Under the pieces are notes generated by a model. The model worked only from the letters and a program-made list of their open reading frames with translations. It was not told the origin of the DNA and did no database searches. Position numbers and translations under genes: made by a program. A DNA stretch of 64,000 nt from Alentia gelatinosa (taxonomy: Eukaryota; Annelida; Polychaeta; Phyllodocida; Polynoidae), in contig OX465583.1 of NCBI GenBank assembly GCA_950022655.1, positions 67,879,652-67,943,651 of the forward strand, written 5' to 3'. Positions within the stretch are counted from its first letter, which is position 1. Every line of letters starts with the position of its first letter. Shown here piece after piece: positions 30,683-42,844 of this stretch.

Positions 30683-30823
30683 GAGACACAGTAATTGTGA
30701 CTGAATTCCATCTATTCCTCAATATTTTGATTAGAAATACTCACCTCGTTCTTCGAACTCGCTGAGTATTTTTGATCAAAATATCTCTGACCAGATTCCA
30801 TTCAGTCACAATTACTGTGTCTC
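30683..30823. mobile_element. 141-base foldback hairpin
   Basis: Outer arms GAGACACAGTAATTGTGACT and AGTCACAATTACTGTGTCTC pair perfectly. Inner arms continue with mismatches (ATATTTTGAT and ATCAAAATAT) to a tip of CCTCGTTCTTCGAACTCGC. A transcript would form one long stem. Confidence 0.75.
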
Positions 30824-30834
30824 TATATATTAAG

Positions 30835-31330
30835 AGGCTGTTCCATCAGGCCGAATTTTTAAACAAATCATAATTCTCACAGTGTCTGATTTACTATTCG
30901 GGTACCATCGGTGTAAAGGAACACCATAACCTGCTGAGATCGGTGCTGTCGGCCACTGTCGGCCGCTGTCGCCTGCCTTGATCCATATGACCGACGCTCA
31001 CCGATTCTAGTACACCCGTTTTCCGCTAGGATTATTACTGGTGGTGTCCTCTGGTGTCTGATTGGGACAACTGTGACCTTGACCCCTAGCTTGTTTACTG
31101 AAAGTGATCATTCGAAGGTGAGAGTGTTTTAGGGATAAATGAATATTGTGTATCGTGATTATTTTGGGACCAGAAATGTGGAACTCGCGGGAGTTGTGAT
31201 CGGGTGAAGTCTGATTTAGTACCTTATACACAATATAGTAACATAATCCATCTCCTTTTTTTAATTTTTCAATTTTCAGAATATAATGAGGACATACAGG
31301 ACAGGACATAAGGGGTTAGAGAGTGGTAGC
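30835..31330. mobile_element. R15 element, copy b, partial
   Basis: The left end GCTGTTCCATCAGGCC and the segment GGGTACCATCGGTGTAA match 50884-51745. CTGGTGGTGTCC and GTGACCTTGACC also match. The right end is not clear. Confidence 0.5.
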
Positions 31331-32639
31331 TTGGTTTTCATAGTGTCTCCTTCCATTATGTGATATAGATACAGAGAATAGGTTCCCTTACTAGATGTTT
31401 TCCCATCATTTCTGTTACTTTTAATCACTATGGTTTCACTTTCCACAACAGACCAAAGTCATAGCAATTTACACTTTAGAATTGTAATCCTCTCCTCAGC
31501 TTTTCCTTGGCAGTTTTGTCTTTTGCTAAGGTTTGTATTAGCTTGGATAACTGAATTGAGTGTTCTACAAGTCATACAACAGATGGCAGCAATATTACAT
31601 GGACAAATCATAGTAGCAAGAAACAGGGTTCATGATCTGCACTTGCATACGATTTCTGGTGCACTGGGTTGAAGTTCAATCAGCCTGCTGTGGCTTTTGC
31701 TTGTCTGTGACCCTCACGGCATAGATTCGTTCGGACTATAAAATGACCCTGGCCATTATGAAAAATCCCATCAACCAACCACCAAACACCCAGACATTAA
31801 GGCGACAATACCTGAAACATTTAATAGCGTGTAGAATGGGCAGGCGTGAAATGCAATAGGGACCCCAGTCAGGCCGCGAACCCTCTATCAATTAGTGCAC
31901 TAGACACTCTCCTCCCAGATCTTTCGCGGTGCTAGCGCTTGGTAATCTCTGCCTCAACCCAATTCTGGTTCCCATTGTATCCACTAACTAGGAGCAAATA
32001 GTATGTTCATCATTGATGAATGAGCATGCAATTATACATGAATAAGAATTAACAGGTTTCAGTTAAACTCAGTCTATGGATAGTTTTAGGTAACCCACTT
32101 GCACCTAGTCAACTTGCCATTTCTGCAACTGCCTGAGTCTAGGATCCAAATTATTCAAGCACCAGTGGGTCTTGAGGTATTTTGGTCCTGAGTGATTGGT
32201 CATGGTCAGCTGGGCATGCCTCTAAGAGACTGAGACACTGGCTCCCTGCTCTGTTCTCAATATCACAGTGAATAGCCCACAGATGGTCAAGGGATAGTTT
32301 GTATGTATCCTGAAAGTTTGTATGGACCCCTCTAACTCTAGATGATGTATTCAGCGCGTTCAAGCACGCTCTAAAAACAGGGGAACCAGCTTACACTTCA
32401 GATTCAAAACGAGGCATCTGTCAAAAGTTATGAAACTCAAACAACTCAAATATTATGAGTTGTGAAATAGAGGATTCGTTAGATGAGATTGACAGACAAT
32501 CCAACTGTTTCCTTTCAGCTTTAAATCACTTTATTATGTGAATTCACAGATGATTAGACTTACAGTATAGTATTTACCATGTAGATATGTGCATCTTTAT
32601 TTACAAGTAGAACACATAATACTCCCCAAAGTGCTAAGA
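31331..32639. other. Unique sequence, about 1.3 kb, no gene seen
   Basis: Short frames at 31430-31672 and 32151-32363 (complement) have no recognisable domain or splice context. Confidence 0.35.
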
Positions 32640-32790
32640 ATTTAGGATACATGTATATAAAATAAATCTGGTGGACAGGACAGGTTTTGTCCCAAACAGG
32701 CAGGTCGGTGCAGAGATACAAGCGGCCAGAGGAAGTAGAGCGCTGGATCTCTGCTAGGAGAGTGTACACTAGAGGGACCCCCTCTGTCGG
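32640..32790. repeat. R18 interspersed repeat, copy a
   Basis: It shares CCCAAACAGGCAG(G/A)TCGGT and CAGAG with 45295-45410. The element type is unknown. Confidence 0.4.
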
Positions 32791-32839
32791 GACTTTTTCT
32801 GCAATGCAATAGATCCATAACTAACCGAGTAGAAACCTA

Positions 32840-33185
32840 GTCAATGTATGTAGAACGCAGCATACAGAGTAGCACATACAGAATGACACAACACAGGATC
32901 AACTAGTCCATTATACTAAACCAATACAAAATAATGTAAATCAATGTGTAACAACACAGAGTAACAAAGACCAAGAGAGTCCAACAAATAGCAACACAGA
33001 GCCACAGAGAGTAATACCAGCTACCTGAGACCAGAACAGAGCAGCTCAGAAGAACAAAGCCCGATATGGGCAACGACAAAGTAACAGCAATACAGAGAAA
33101 CAAAAAGCAAACAGGAATCAACCCAGCATACCAACATGAACCAACAAAGGCCAAAGCATGGTAAAACAAACCAGGAAAGAACAAT
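32840..33185. repeat. Degenerate short tandem, A-rich + strand
   Basis: Imperfect units of about ten bases such as CAACACAGAG and CCAACAAAGG give long hydrophobic frames on the complement strand. Those frames reflect repeat composition and are not membrane protein genes. Confidence 0.6.
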
Positions 33186-33682
33186 AAAAGATAGATATGA
33201 TAGTATACGGTTTTCATTCCGCTTGTATGTCCCGAGGCCGTAGAGTGCGGGATGTAAGAGCGGGAGGAGAACCGGGTACCATTCAACTTTCACGAAGCCT
33301 ATACTGTATTCTTTTCATTATATACCCTCAAAAGGTTTTAAATCGTTAAATATTTACCGATTCAACGCGATTGTCAACTTCACAAGGCAAAGCATCGTGT
33401 ACTCGAACCCTGGGTTATTGTACCACGTTACCAAACCACACTTTGTTATCAAATGAAAGCGAAGCTGGCACTTTACATATATATATGACACATAGCTATT
33501 GGGCTATGGAGGCGACCATCTTGCCTCCCAACACCATCTAAGACACCGGTAGGTGGTACCAATTATCAATGGATTTTATCAGAAATATTTTGGAAACCTT
33601 TAGGGAATATGAGCAACGTATGTAGTGCGTGGAAGCACGCTCTAAAAAAGATCAAAACATACAACCCAAAACAACTGTGACG
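33186..33682. other. Unique sequence, no gene seen
   Basis: Nothing was recognised. Confidence 0.35.
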
Positions 33683-33853
33683 GGTCCGAGCAGCTCCGAG
33701 CGGCTCCGAGCAACTCCGAGCGGCTCCAAGCGGTTCCGAGCATCTCCGAGCACCTCTGAGCTGCTCTGAGCCGCTCCGAGCCGCTCCGAGCCGCTTCGAG
33801 CCGCTTCGAGCCGCTCCGAGTAGCTCCGAGCAGCTCCGAGCAGCTCCGAGTGG
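33683..33853. repeat. 10-base tandem repeat, about 17 units
   Basis: GAGC(A/G/C)(G/A)CTCC units run head to tail with single-base variants. The GAGCNGCTC word is itself palindromic, so the array can fold in many registers. Confidence 0.9.
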
Positions 33854-34519
33854 TGCGTTATCACTAGGCGCATGGCGGATTCTGGTAGCTGAGATAAGAT
33901 GCCCGCTGGTGCTATAACAGCGTAATCTGCTGATCAATGTATCTCCTGCTATCATAACAGTGTAATATATAACCCTTGATGCTGTTAGGGACTAAAAGCA
34001 CAATAGAGTCCCAAACCCATATTCCCTGTGGTCGTTATACGAGTAGATCCAAAATTTAATTTTATATAAAAAAACAATAGCTAGCTAAGATAAAGATTAT
34101 GCTCAGAGTAAAATTCCACAGCAGAAAATCACAGCTTTTATTCTTATTGTCCCGAATATGTACTGGATTAACATTGTCTGACTGTTGTCTCTCATGACTT
34201 GAAAAGTACTTTTGATATGTATGTCAATATGTCTTATGTTCCTTGTTAGCATTCATTTTTGTATGGAACAATTTTCAAGTTCAACATGGTGATTTATGTA
34301 CCAATTCTTGCTGTCAAATAAAAAAGAGTGAAGCTCGTTAATAAAAAAACAAACAAAACAATAACTCCTAGTGCACTCGAAAAGAATACCCCGCTTCCAT
34401 GAGAAATTCCCTTGATGCTTTACTATAAAACCCCGAACCTACCGGACCCCCGATGCACACCGACGCGCCTTACGACGCACGATTGCGCTGAATTCAAGGG
34501 GCATCAGGGTAGTAGGTCC
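33854..34519. other. Unique AT-rich sequence, no gene seen
   Basis: Nothing was recognised. Confidence 0.35.
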
Positions 34520-34805
34520 CCGGCTTCAGTTTCTGAGTAACAAGGAAATATATAGAACTATATATATGTGGGAACTCGTATCCAACGCCCATTAGATATT
34601 TAGGAAAAATATCCAATGGGATATTATGTTACAAATGTTAGTCCATTAATCGATGTGAAGGGTGAGATAAATTCAGAACCCCATTCAAATTTAGGGTCAG
34701 AGCTTTATCCCATCGAGTTTGAATCGCTGCATAGTTCACATGGCTTTGCCTTGTGAATCACTACGCAATTCAAACTTGATGGGATGCTTAGTAGAAACCA
34801 AATGA
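34520..34805. mobile_element. R13 miniature element, copy b (inverted)
   Basis: It matches 44739-45030 in reverse, including CCCATTAGATATTTAGG and the tip CACATGGCTTTGCCTTGTGA (34738-34757). Confidence 0.6.
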
Positions 34806-34807
34806 GA

Positions 34808-34930
34808 GTTAGCCTTGTCAATGTTATTCTACGATGGGCAGGTCGTGTATTACTACACGAGGCGTAAGCCAAGTGTAATGAGTAGCAGACCTGACCAGAG
34901 TGGTCTAAACATTGAGAAGGCTAACTCGAG
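34808..34930. mobile_element. Foldback element with conserved tip
   Basis: Arms GTTAGCCTTGTCAATGTT and AACATTGAGAAGGCTAAC pair. The tip holds CACGAGGCGTAAGCCAAGTG (34855-34874). Confidence 0.6.
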
Positions 34931-35735
34931 TTCAGTCTCGTATTTATCCTACTCCAACTCACCGATATACAGAGAAAATTTTGTAATTATCCATGTTAGT
35001 AGCGTGTTGACACTCATTGGAGGATAGCCGTGTTTATCAATGCTGCGGGATCTACTTTTGTTATCTCGTCCCTGATTAGTCCGTTTTTCTATTCACCTTT
35101 GTGCATAAATAACACTTTATTCAAAGCTCCGTCAAATACACTGAGTCAATGTTAAACCTATGGTGTTTTTTATTAGGGGTAGGATAAGAGCTCAGGCCCT
35201 AGACTTTCATAGGTTTCCTTTATAATATCTCACATGCATACATGCCATTTTGCGTTGGCGAATCCGTAGATCACTGATCTGACTCCCTTTGTGTGTCCCC
35301 GGCAGCAGCGTTGGTATCCCCGATGCCAATGTTTGTCCATGTACTTATTGATTGAACATCATTGCAATATTGTCACTACCAAAGTCAACAAGGATGCTGG
35401 CCGATTGAATTAATTCCGAATGCCATTCAGGAAATGGTCTCTGGCTGGGTTAAATGGCGAGGGATTTATTTGTAGGTCAGTTTGCGGATCGGCGTGATCA
35501 CCCATGACTTAAAAACCTTGTGATTTTTTCCCAGTGACCATTTTAGGTGGGTGACTGGAATGAGTTCCCGTCAGTAAAAAAAGTGCCTGTTTCCTTTTTT
35601 AGTTTTATTCTTTTTATGATTTACCACAGCCTACGAATTGCAAACGAATATCAGAATATGAGAGCCATTTGATCTAATCAAACGTTGCCCATGAAAGTAC
35701 AGGACACAAGAAGACCTTGTATGAGGACTATTGTT
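34931..35735. other. Mostly unique sequence with one element fragment
   Basis: About 35240-35320 resembles the 53446-53890 element (GCCATTTTGCGTTGGCG; TGTCCCCGG). The rest holds nothing I can name. Confidence 0.35.
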
Positions 35736-35738
35736 TAA

Positions 35739-36045
35739 AGCCCAATGCCCATCTACCGATTAGGGAACATTCATGTACCTTTGTCTGCGACAAACGGACG
35801 GAAATTTGTCTCACCCAAGGCATCCAAACGGCGTCGGCCGTAGTCGGTAGATGTAGGACAGCTAGGCAAGGGTGAACCACCGATTAGTAAACTGATTTGC
35901 TTGGGCCTAATACCCACCAACCACTCTCCACGATGTCCGCCGGTGGAGCGAAGGGTTACTCAGTTTGCATGCGACAAGTTCACCCACTCCTATACAATAT
36001 GTGAGCTAATCGTTCAACCCTTAATCGGTAGATGGGCATTGGGCT
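35739..36045. mobile_element. R4 miniature element, copy c, with TAA duplication
   Basis: Ends AGCCCAATGCCCATCTACCG and CGGTAGATGGGCATTGGGCT are inverted and flanked by TAA at 35736-35738 and 36046-36048. That duplication fits PIF/Harbinger-type insertion. The central ATCAACATGTTGAT core is deleted in this copy. Confidence 0.7.
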
Positions 36046-36114
36046 TAATAGTGTTCAGGGTTGTTTGCGCTCAGACAGTCCTAGCCGATGGAAAGTCATC
36101 TAAAACTGTAGTAT

Positions 36115-36338
36115 AAAGTTGATCCAAATTGTCCCATATCTTTCTGTATATTTTCTATGTAAATTAAGCAAATGTAAATTGGCATATTTTACCTATTAAA
36201 ATTGGATAAACTGGATAGAATATTAAATTTACTCATATGGAATTAGAATGAATCAGAAAGAACCAGTTTTGACTGATAATTAAAAATATTCAAAAATCAC
36301 CCAGTGGCGCCTACATGAATTGTAGGATATGCCTTTAA
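36115..36338 (-). mobile_element. TTAA-type miniature element, partial, inverted
   Basis: Its outer end (complement of TTAAAGGCATATCCTACA) finishes at 36338. The inner part (AACCAGTTTTGACTGATAAT) matches 380-400 in reverse, and the other end is missing. Confidence 0.55.
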
Positions 36339-36616
36339 CAGGCCCATTTTTTAGATGTGTGACCCATTCATCAAAAACGTATACAGAAAGAAAAAATCCA
36401 TACACAACGTTTGTCTGTCAGATGCCTACAAAATCAATAGACATAAATGCGTGTTTTCCCTAGGCTAGGTGTATTTATCTTTGCCTTTCTAGAACTAAGC
36501 CCCTAAAGCATATGACATATATGCACCTAAAAAGTATGTTTATCCACCCGGGCCTTCAAATGCTTGGGTTCATAAACGAACCAAAATCGACATAGTTTCT
36601 GTCATTGTTCATGACA

Positions 36617-36990
36617 CTAACCCGGTATTTACACTAGACGATACTGGCGTGCGATTCTGGCATTTTCCGCCGCCTGCCGACTTTCAGCAGTAAAATGATA
36701 GAAATCGTCTAATGTAAATGCCAAGTGTGTGGCAACTGCAGATCGTCTGATTATATCAAATTATACAATTAAGCAGCACCTGACGACTACTGGACACGCT
36801 CTAATGCTGGCGACTATTTCAAGCCGGTTTGAATAAGACGTCTAGATAGGCGCTATTCGGTAAAAACTTAGTCGTCCGTGTAAATGCTTGAGCGTCCATT
36901 CTGAGGTTGTCAACTTTTGCAGTGGACATTGCCACGACCTGACAACTACTGGCTTGACGATCTACAGTCACCACATAAACGCCGGGTTAG
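36617..36990. mobile_element. R7 miniature element, intact copy
   Basis: CTAACCCGGTATTTACA at the left and TAAACGCCGGGTTAG at the right are inverted ends. Its two halves appear separately around the R6 arm at 16428-17912. Confidence 0.6.
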
Positions 36991-37434
36991 AGGTAGGCAT
37001 TGGACAACATGGCTACATAATACTGGCTACAACAGGTGAACCACCAGAACATAAGAAGAAAAACGAGTATAAATATTCTGTGGCTGAGCTGAGGTCGATG
37101 GAACACTTGCCATGATCTCTGGAAATGGCTCTCGACCGATCATGACCAGTGCTAAAATTATCCAACACTCCTGTAGGCCATGGGATATTTCCGTTCCAAC
37201 GCTGTATTATTTCCTGCACTGACCAACATGGACTTTAATGTTTCAACCAGAGAAAAAACAGACAGACACAAATGCAGGCCGCTCTGTTCATGTTTGACCT
37301 GCTGCAGCAATGTCGTCTGCTCCACAAATGGAGGAACACTTTGTAAGCTCGTTTTTAATTGGTTGGATTTTATTATAACTGGGCTGCCTTGGATTTTGAC
37401 ATAATACCGTTTTCCTAGTTTTGACACGGCGAAC
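36991..37434. other. Unique sequence, no gene seen
   Basis: Frames on both strands at 37158-37427 oppose each other. Neither has a known domain. Confidence 0.35.
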
Positions 37435-38890
37435 GTTCCGTTTACTTTATACCCATGCCGTATATATACTGTAAATACACACCGTTTACTTTATACCCAT
37501 GCCATATATACTGTAAATATGCACTGTTTACTTTATACCCATGCCGTATATACTGTAATTATCCTACCCCTAACAAAAAATCCCATAGGCTGAACATTGA
37601 CTTTCCGTATGCGCCCGTATGTCTCATACGGATAATAAATCGCTCCTTGGAGCGTACAAAAAATGGACCAATCAGAGATCAGCAGCTGAAAGTAGTTCCA
37701 AGCACCTTCAGAGCAGCAAGGAGAGCTATATGGAGGACTTCAGAAAGTTTTTATTGTGTTTTTTGTTATTATCCTCACATCAAAATATCGTTCACAGGGG
37801 GTAGGATAAAATCAAAACCTTATTCGTTTTACTCTGGGATCCCGTATGCGACTCCTAGAGTTTTTGCTCCGGATATCACTCGGCTCTGCCTCGTGATATC
37901 ACTACGCCAAACTCCAGTCGTCGCATACAGGAACCCAGATTAAAACTGATCCAGTTTTACGATATTATGCACCGTTTACTATATACCCATGTCGTATATA
38001 CTATAAATATGTACCGTTTACTATTATATATACCTGTGGTAGTATATCCTACACATACGGAAGGAACGTTAAAAATTGGATATTTTAAGGTATATAATAA
38101 TAGATGAAATAGACAAGGAGAGTAGAGCACTCCTACTCCAGGAAGTCCAGATGTACGGATGAAATACTTGGTAAAATCGGCGATCAGATGGCATCAGTTC
38201 ATCTGATCGCCGATTTTAGCGCGTATTTTATCCGTACAGACACAGTCAGCCTGTTTCTCTATACTATATACCCATGTCGTATATATTCTGTAAATACACA
38301 CTGTTTACTATTTACTATATACCCATGCCGTATATATACTGTAAATATGCACTGTTTCGCCATATAACGTAAAAGTACTGTACGGACCCCAGGTCCATAC
38401 ACTATTATACAGACTACCTACCTATACTCGTTTATTAAAATATTGATTGTCAAGCCAAATGAAATTAACTATTTCTTAAATTTTCGGGTATATAGTAAAT
38501 ATAGAACGACCTACCATGCTTTTGTACAAGCCACAAAACTCGATGATAATTCAAGGTTTCTACGGAACTCGGCGTAAACGCCTTGTTCCATAGCATGGTC
38601 AGGATGTTTTATATAAATACCCATGCCATATATACTGTAAATACACACCGTTCATTATATACCCAAGCCGTATATACTGTTAATAAACACCGTTTACTAT
38701 ACCCATGCCAAATATACTACAAATACACACCGTTTACTATACCCATGCCATATATACTGTAAATATGCACCGTTTGCTATACACCCATGCTGTATATACT
38801 GTAAATGCGCACCGTGTAGATACCATATGGAACATATAACAAAGTAAATTATCATCCTGTTGTGTAGCATGTACAGCATGGTCAGGATGT
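37435..38890. repeat. R9 array and associated foldbacks
   Basis: 42-base units (CCCATGCC(G/A)TATATACTGTA) occur in runs at 37440-37560, 37975-38040, 38265-38360 and 38615-38820. Between them is an element with CCTACCCCTAAC and GGGGGTAGGATAA ends (37557-37808), a foldback with the tip CACTCGGCTCTGCCTCGTGA (37877-37896), and another with the tip GAACTCGGCGTAAACGCC (about 38563-38580). Frames such as 37455-37943 are repeat by-products. Confidence 0.75.
38154..38237. other. Long hairpin with 19-base perfect stem
   Basis: TAAAATCGGCGATCAGATG (38172-38190) pairs with its exact complement at 38200-38218 over a loop of GCATCAGTT. The stem extends outward with mismatches to GTACGGAT and ATCCGTAC. Confidence 0.8.
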
Positions 38891-39609
38891 TCTATAAAAG
38901 CAGACCTACCATGCTTGTACAAGCCACAAAACCTGATAATAATTTACGATTTGTCCAGAACTTGGCGTAAATGCCTCGTTCCGTATGAACCCTAAATTAT
39001 CATGTCTGATTGTATCATGTTCTATATAAATACTAACGTTAAATGATATGATTTAGATAACGTGGTTAACAAATAGTCTACAAGCAAACTTTGTTGATTC
39101 TTATAAGGACATTACACCGCTGTGTAACATTCTTTACTGTGACCTTCGCCACAGTGACCTTTGAGATGAACCCATAAAAGCTCAATGGTCTCAGGCCTTT
39201 ACCCTAGGCCAGGAGTATTGACACCGTAATGCAACTGGGCCTAACGGAAGTGCCTGTTGATATTTTCATCTGCCACTTATGGGATAAGGCCCACTCAATT
39301 ATTCAATGGGTTAAATGACATTGGTGCAATACTGAATATTATTCAATGGAATTTGATTTGGACCAGCACTTTTAGTGGGCGATGATCATTAAGAGTACCA
39401 AGGGAAGGATCGTGAAGGTAGTGGGTCAATAGAGCACAGACAAACTGGATTAAGATACACTCTGTGAAGGTGGCGAATATATTGCTGATTGCTATAAGGG
39501 AGGCGAGAGTAAGAGGAAACGTGGTTACAGAGCCCAGTCGTCAATTCACAGCCTGTTTACTGGATGTTGGTGCTCATTCACTATGTCCGAGTGCACCCAG
39601 ACATTATTT
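38891..39609. other. Foldback fragment then unique sequence
   Basis: About 38925-39005 is a foldback with the tip GAACTTGGCGTAAATGCC. From 39010 to 39609 there is no recognised gene. Confidence 0.4.
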
Positions 39610-39750
39610 CTATCTCACCCCTGGTATTTTTCTTACTTAGACTTAATATTGGGAACTCGTTCTCCATGCCCCAAATGTATTTCCATCCGTTCTCCACGGT
39701 TTATATCCTGTGTGTCGTCAATTTTCCTAGTGTGTATAGGGGTGAGATAA
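39610..39750. mobile_element. R10 miniature element, copy b
   Basis: TATCTCACCCCTGG and TAGGGGTGAGATAA are inverted ends. The body matches 11041-11180. Confidence 0.6.
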
Positions 39751-41305
39751 ATACAGAAAGCAACTCGTTTTGATCAACAGAATCGAAATAAAGGACAAAT
39801 ATATAGTCGCTATAATAAATGATAGGCAGCATTTATAGAAGACCTTCCAACCGGGAGAATGAATAAAAGCCTTCAAAAAAGGAAGCAATTTTAGTTTGTA
39901 CATTAAGGCATGAGGAATTCATGTGATCTCGCGAACGTTGAGCATGACTTATTACAGGGGCATTTCGTTATGTGAGCGAAAACAACGGATTTTATGTATC
40001 TGAACACACATGCCTGTACTTTGTTTGAATGTGTATCTGAAGAACCAACTTTGTGGTTATGTATGGATGTACTGGGTACATACATAATGAATTCTGGTAT
40101 ATAGTATCTTCTTCATAATCAGCTAAAATTGTTAAAATTCTATATACAATGCCAGAGATTAGGTGGGGCTAGGAAAATCAACTTATGAAACTGTTGAAAC
40201 CTGAACCTATTTATTGGATGTCGTCTTAGTGATACAAATGGTGACTGAACACGATTATAAATTATGGTTGTACCTTGGAAATTGAGGACTCAATAAAGAA
40301 GATAAAACAATATATATATATATGATTGGGCAGTGATCTTCCCGAAATGGCTATTTGGATTTGAGCCGGTGTTATTTCATAATAATCTCTGGGGGTCAGA
40401 CATGGACAGATAGAGGATAGATATCCATGACACAAACCCGTTTTATCCTGCCCCAGGGATTCATAGCGCATGCGCAACTACTGGATGCTGGCCGTGCCCG
40501 CTTTAATAATCGATGAATTTACAAATACCACCAACTGGTCCCTCTCCCAGGCCCAGTTGGCAGCTGGGAAGCATCTGGGCCCCTTTACATAAATAACGAC
40601 AGCTATGAAGGTGTAGTTCAGCGGTTCCGCTGGTTACAATTAGTAGGTATAGCGAAGAATTTTCATATCATCTCATCGCTCGCTGGCAACCATGAAAAGA
40701 ATCTGCAGCGACAAAATTTAGCGACTACAACCATTACAAAAAGACATAATTCATCGCAGGCTTCATCGCTGGAGGGCCACAGCTCCATATTTGTTCCTAA
40801 AACACAATCTCGTACATAGTTAAACCAGATTTTTCTTCAAATAAATGAAATATAGGTTGAAAGCATGAAAAAATACCATATTTTTGGTCAGTATTCATTG
40901 AGTAGTCGAAGTCGCCTATTTTTGATGGTTTAGTAACAGCGATCCAGGTTTTGTCCTGGTCATTAACTTTGTAACTAGCAACAATTGCAGCTCAAGAACA
41001 GAAAAGAATCAGTATAAACAATATAGGGATGAAATCTTGGGAAACCCCTCTCAAACTATGACTTCGCGAGGAAATTTCCTGCTAAATTTTATCGCTAAAT
41101 TTTCATAGTTGTCGCTGTATATTAAACGGTCTAGCGATATAGATCTCAGCAATCGTAAATGAATATTCAATTGTAATAGAAAGAAATCATGATCGCTAAA
41201 AATTTGTATCGCAAACAGTTTGCGATGGTCTTGGCGACAAACTTGTGCAACGGGACTCTGCAGCAACTTCGGGTGGGAAATCTATCGCTGAGACAGCGTC
41301 CAGAT
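39751..41305. other. Unique sequence, about 1.5 kb, no gene seen
   Basis: 40660-41300 contains many TCGC and GCGAC words in inverted pairs (ATCGCAAACAGTTTGCGAT near 41208), which suggests an old foldback element. I could not define its ends. Confidence 0.35.
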
Positions 41306-41319
41306 GTTGCTATGACAAC
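41306..41319. promoter_or_regulatory. Candidate X-box (RFX site)
   Basis: GTTGCTATGACAAC fits the X-box consensus RYYNYYATRRNRAC at every position. RFX factors use such sites in promoters of cilium genes. No first exon is visible next to it, so it may be chance. Confidence 0.3.
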
Positions 41320-42058
41320 CCGGAAGTATGACTGATGGACAACGCATCTTCCCCACGCCTCAGCAATTCAACCAAAAAGGGCGGGAACCAATCGCATGGA
41401 GACCCGAGATTTAGGAAATAGAATATATCTCATTTCCCGGCTGGCAATCCACGGGGTGGGAACGTAATAGAAAATCCCCATAGCCGTCTTGGGGGAAGTA
41501 GTCATGGGTCTACACTATAAGGGCGCAATTCGCCGCGATAACCCATCTGGTTAGCCTCATGGTGTGGTTACCTTTTACAATCCCAGCGGCCCGAGTGAAA
41601 TAACCACCAAAGGCTGGGCTCTTCTGCCTGATTTAGGGTCTGTATGATCGGATTCATCGCCGAATGTAGAGAGGAAATTTAACTGCATGGCGACACCCTT
41701 CATAAGGCTCAGGGAGAGAAGGTTATTGCTATGTCTGTGAATGGTATATGTGGAGGCTTTTATAAGGTTCCAATGGGCATGGAAGTGTTTATCAAATTGG
41801 ATGCGTTGAAATGAAAAGCCATTCATTTTAGAATGCCATACTTAATGCATAAGGTTGGCATTCTGTATGCTATATTTTACGTTTAGTGATTCTGCAGATA
41901 AAAGCGTTTTTTTGTTTGTTTTCTTCTTAAAACAACCAGAGGCAACGAAAAAAATCCGTTTAAAGATTAAGAAACCTAATACCGATAAATATGTAACAGG
42001 CCCTTACGTCACATTGGTATGAATACTAATTAGTATGTTCCCTCCATCAACCTGAATA
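41320..42058. other. Unique sequence, no gene seen
   Basis: Nothing was recognised. Confidence 0.35.
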
Positions 42059-42320
42059 CTGGAGAACTCGACCCGTTTTAAGAACTCGACCCGTAACGAA
42101 TGCTAACCCTATTCCTATCCCTAACCTTATCCCTAACGCTATCCCTAACCCTACATCTAACCTTAACCCTATCCCTAACTAGTCAGACCTTTCATTCTAT
42201 ATGAAAATATCTTAATCATAAGTATCTCAAACGGGTCGAGTTCTCCTACCGAATTCTCCAAAACGGGTCGAGTTCTCCAGACAACTACGGGTCGAGTTCG
42301 TTTCGGGTCGAGTTCTCCAG
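42059..42320. mobile_element. Foldback element carrying telomere-like repeats
   Basis: CTGGAGAACTCGACCCG starts at 42059 and CGGGTCGAGTTCTCCAG ends at 42320. Inner copies of ACTCGACCCGT (left) and ACGGGTCGAGTTC (right, three more) extend the inverted arms. Between them, 42100-42180 holds about 12 CCCTAA/CCCTAT-type hexamers. Confidence 0.7.
42100..42180. repeat. Degenerate interstitial telomere-like hexamers
   Basis: The run of CTAACCCTAT, CCTATCCCTAAC and CTAACCTTAACCC words is the complement of degenerate TTAGGG, the usual animal telomere unit. Confidence 0.65.
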
Positions 42321-42844
42321 TAACCATCAACCTAAATATGTACATGTTGTCGTCTCTGTACTAGATTGAAGGACATTTAGATGGAAGATCGTCATAACTA
42401 TTGATAAATCTATTATGTCAATAAAGTTTTCTTTAAAAAAAACCTCAGTGCATTATAGGTATCAAATCCTCTCCTTTGTGTAACTTTTTTTTATATCTTT
42501 ATTTATTGCTGGTTTGTCTTGTTGAACAATACAATAGGAGGTCCTTTAGTAATATGGTTCTTTGCTGGTTTAGATCGCTATGATAATGGATGATTCTCGT
42601 AACCAGTTTATCAAATATTTATTTAGGGTATTACGTGAGTCTCCCCTTGGTAATAATCAGGATTAATCTCATGCATATCATAACGGGGGAGAGGTATCTA
42701 GATGCATTCTCGTCAAATGGGCTTCTTAGATCTGCCTTATCATTTATACATATCTGAATGGACTTTTCCACAGTTGAAATTAGAAAAAGCTATTATCACG
42801 TCAATCAAACCTGTAAAATAATAACCACCCAAGATTTGAGTGAA
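42321..42844. other. Unique AT-rich sequence, no gene seen
   Basis: Nothing was recognised. Confidence 0.35.

Noticed and set aside
32903..33286. Complement-strand frame resembling a multi-span membrane protein
   Set aside because: The hydrophobic composition comes from a degenerate A-rich short tandem repeat. No family signature was seen.
40605..40650. Possible tRNA A box (GTGTAGTTCAGCGG)
   Set aside because: No B box at the proper distance and no cloverleaf could be drawn.
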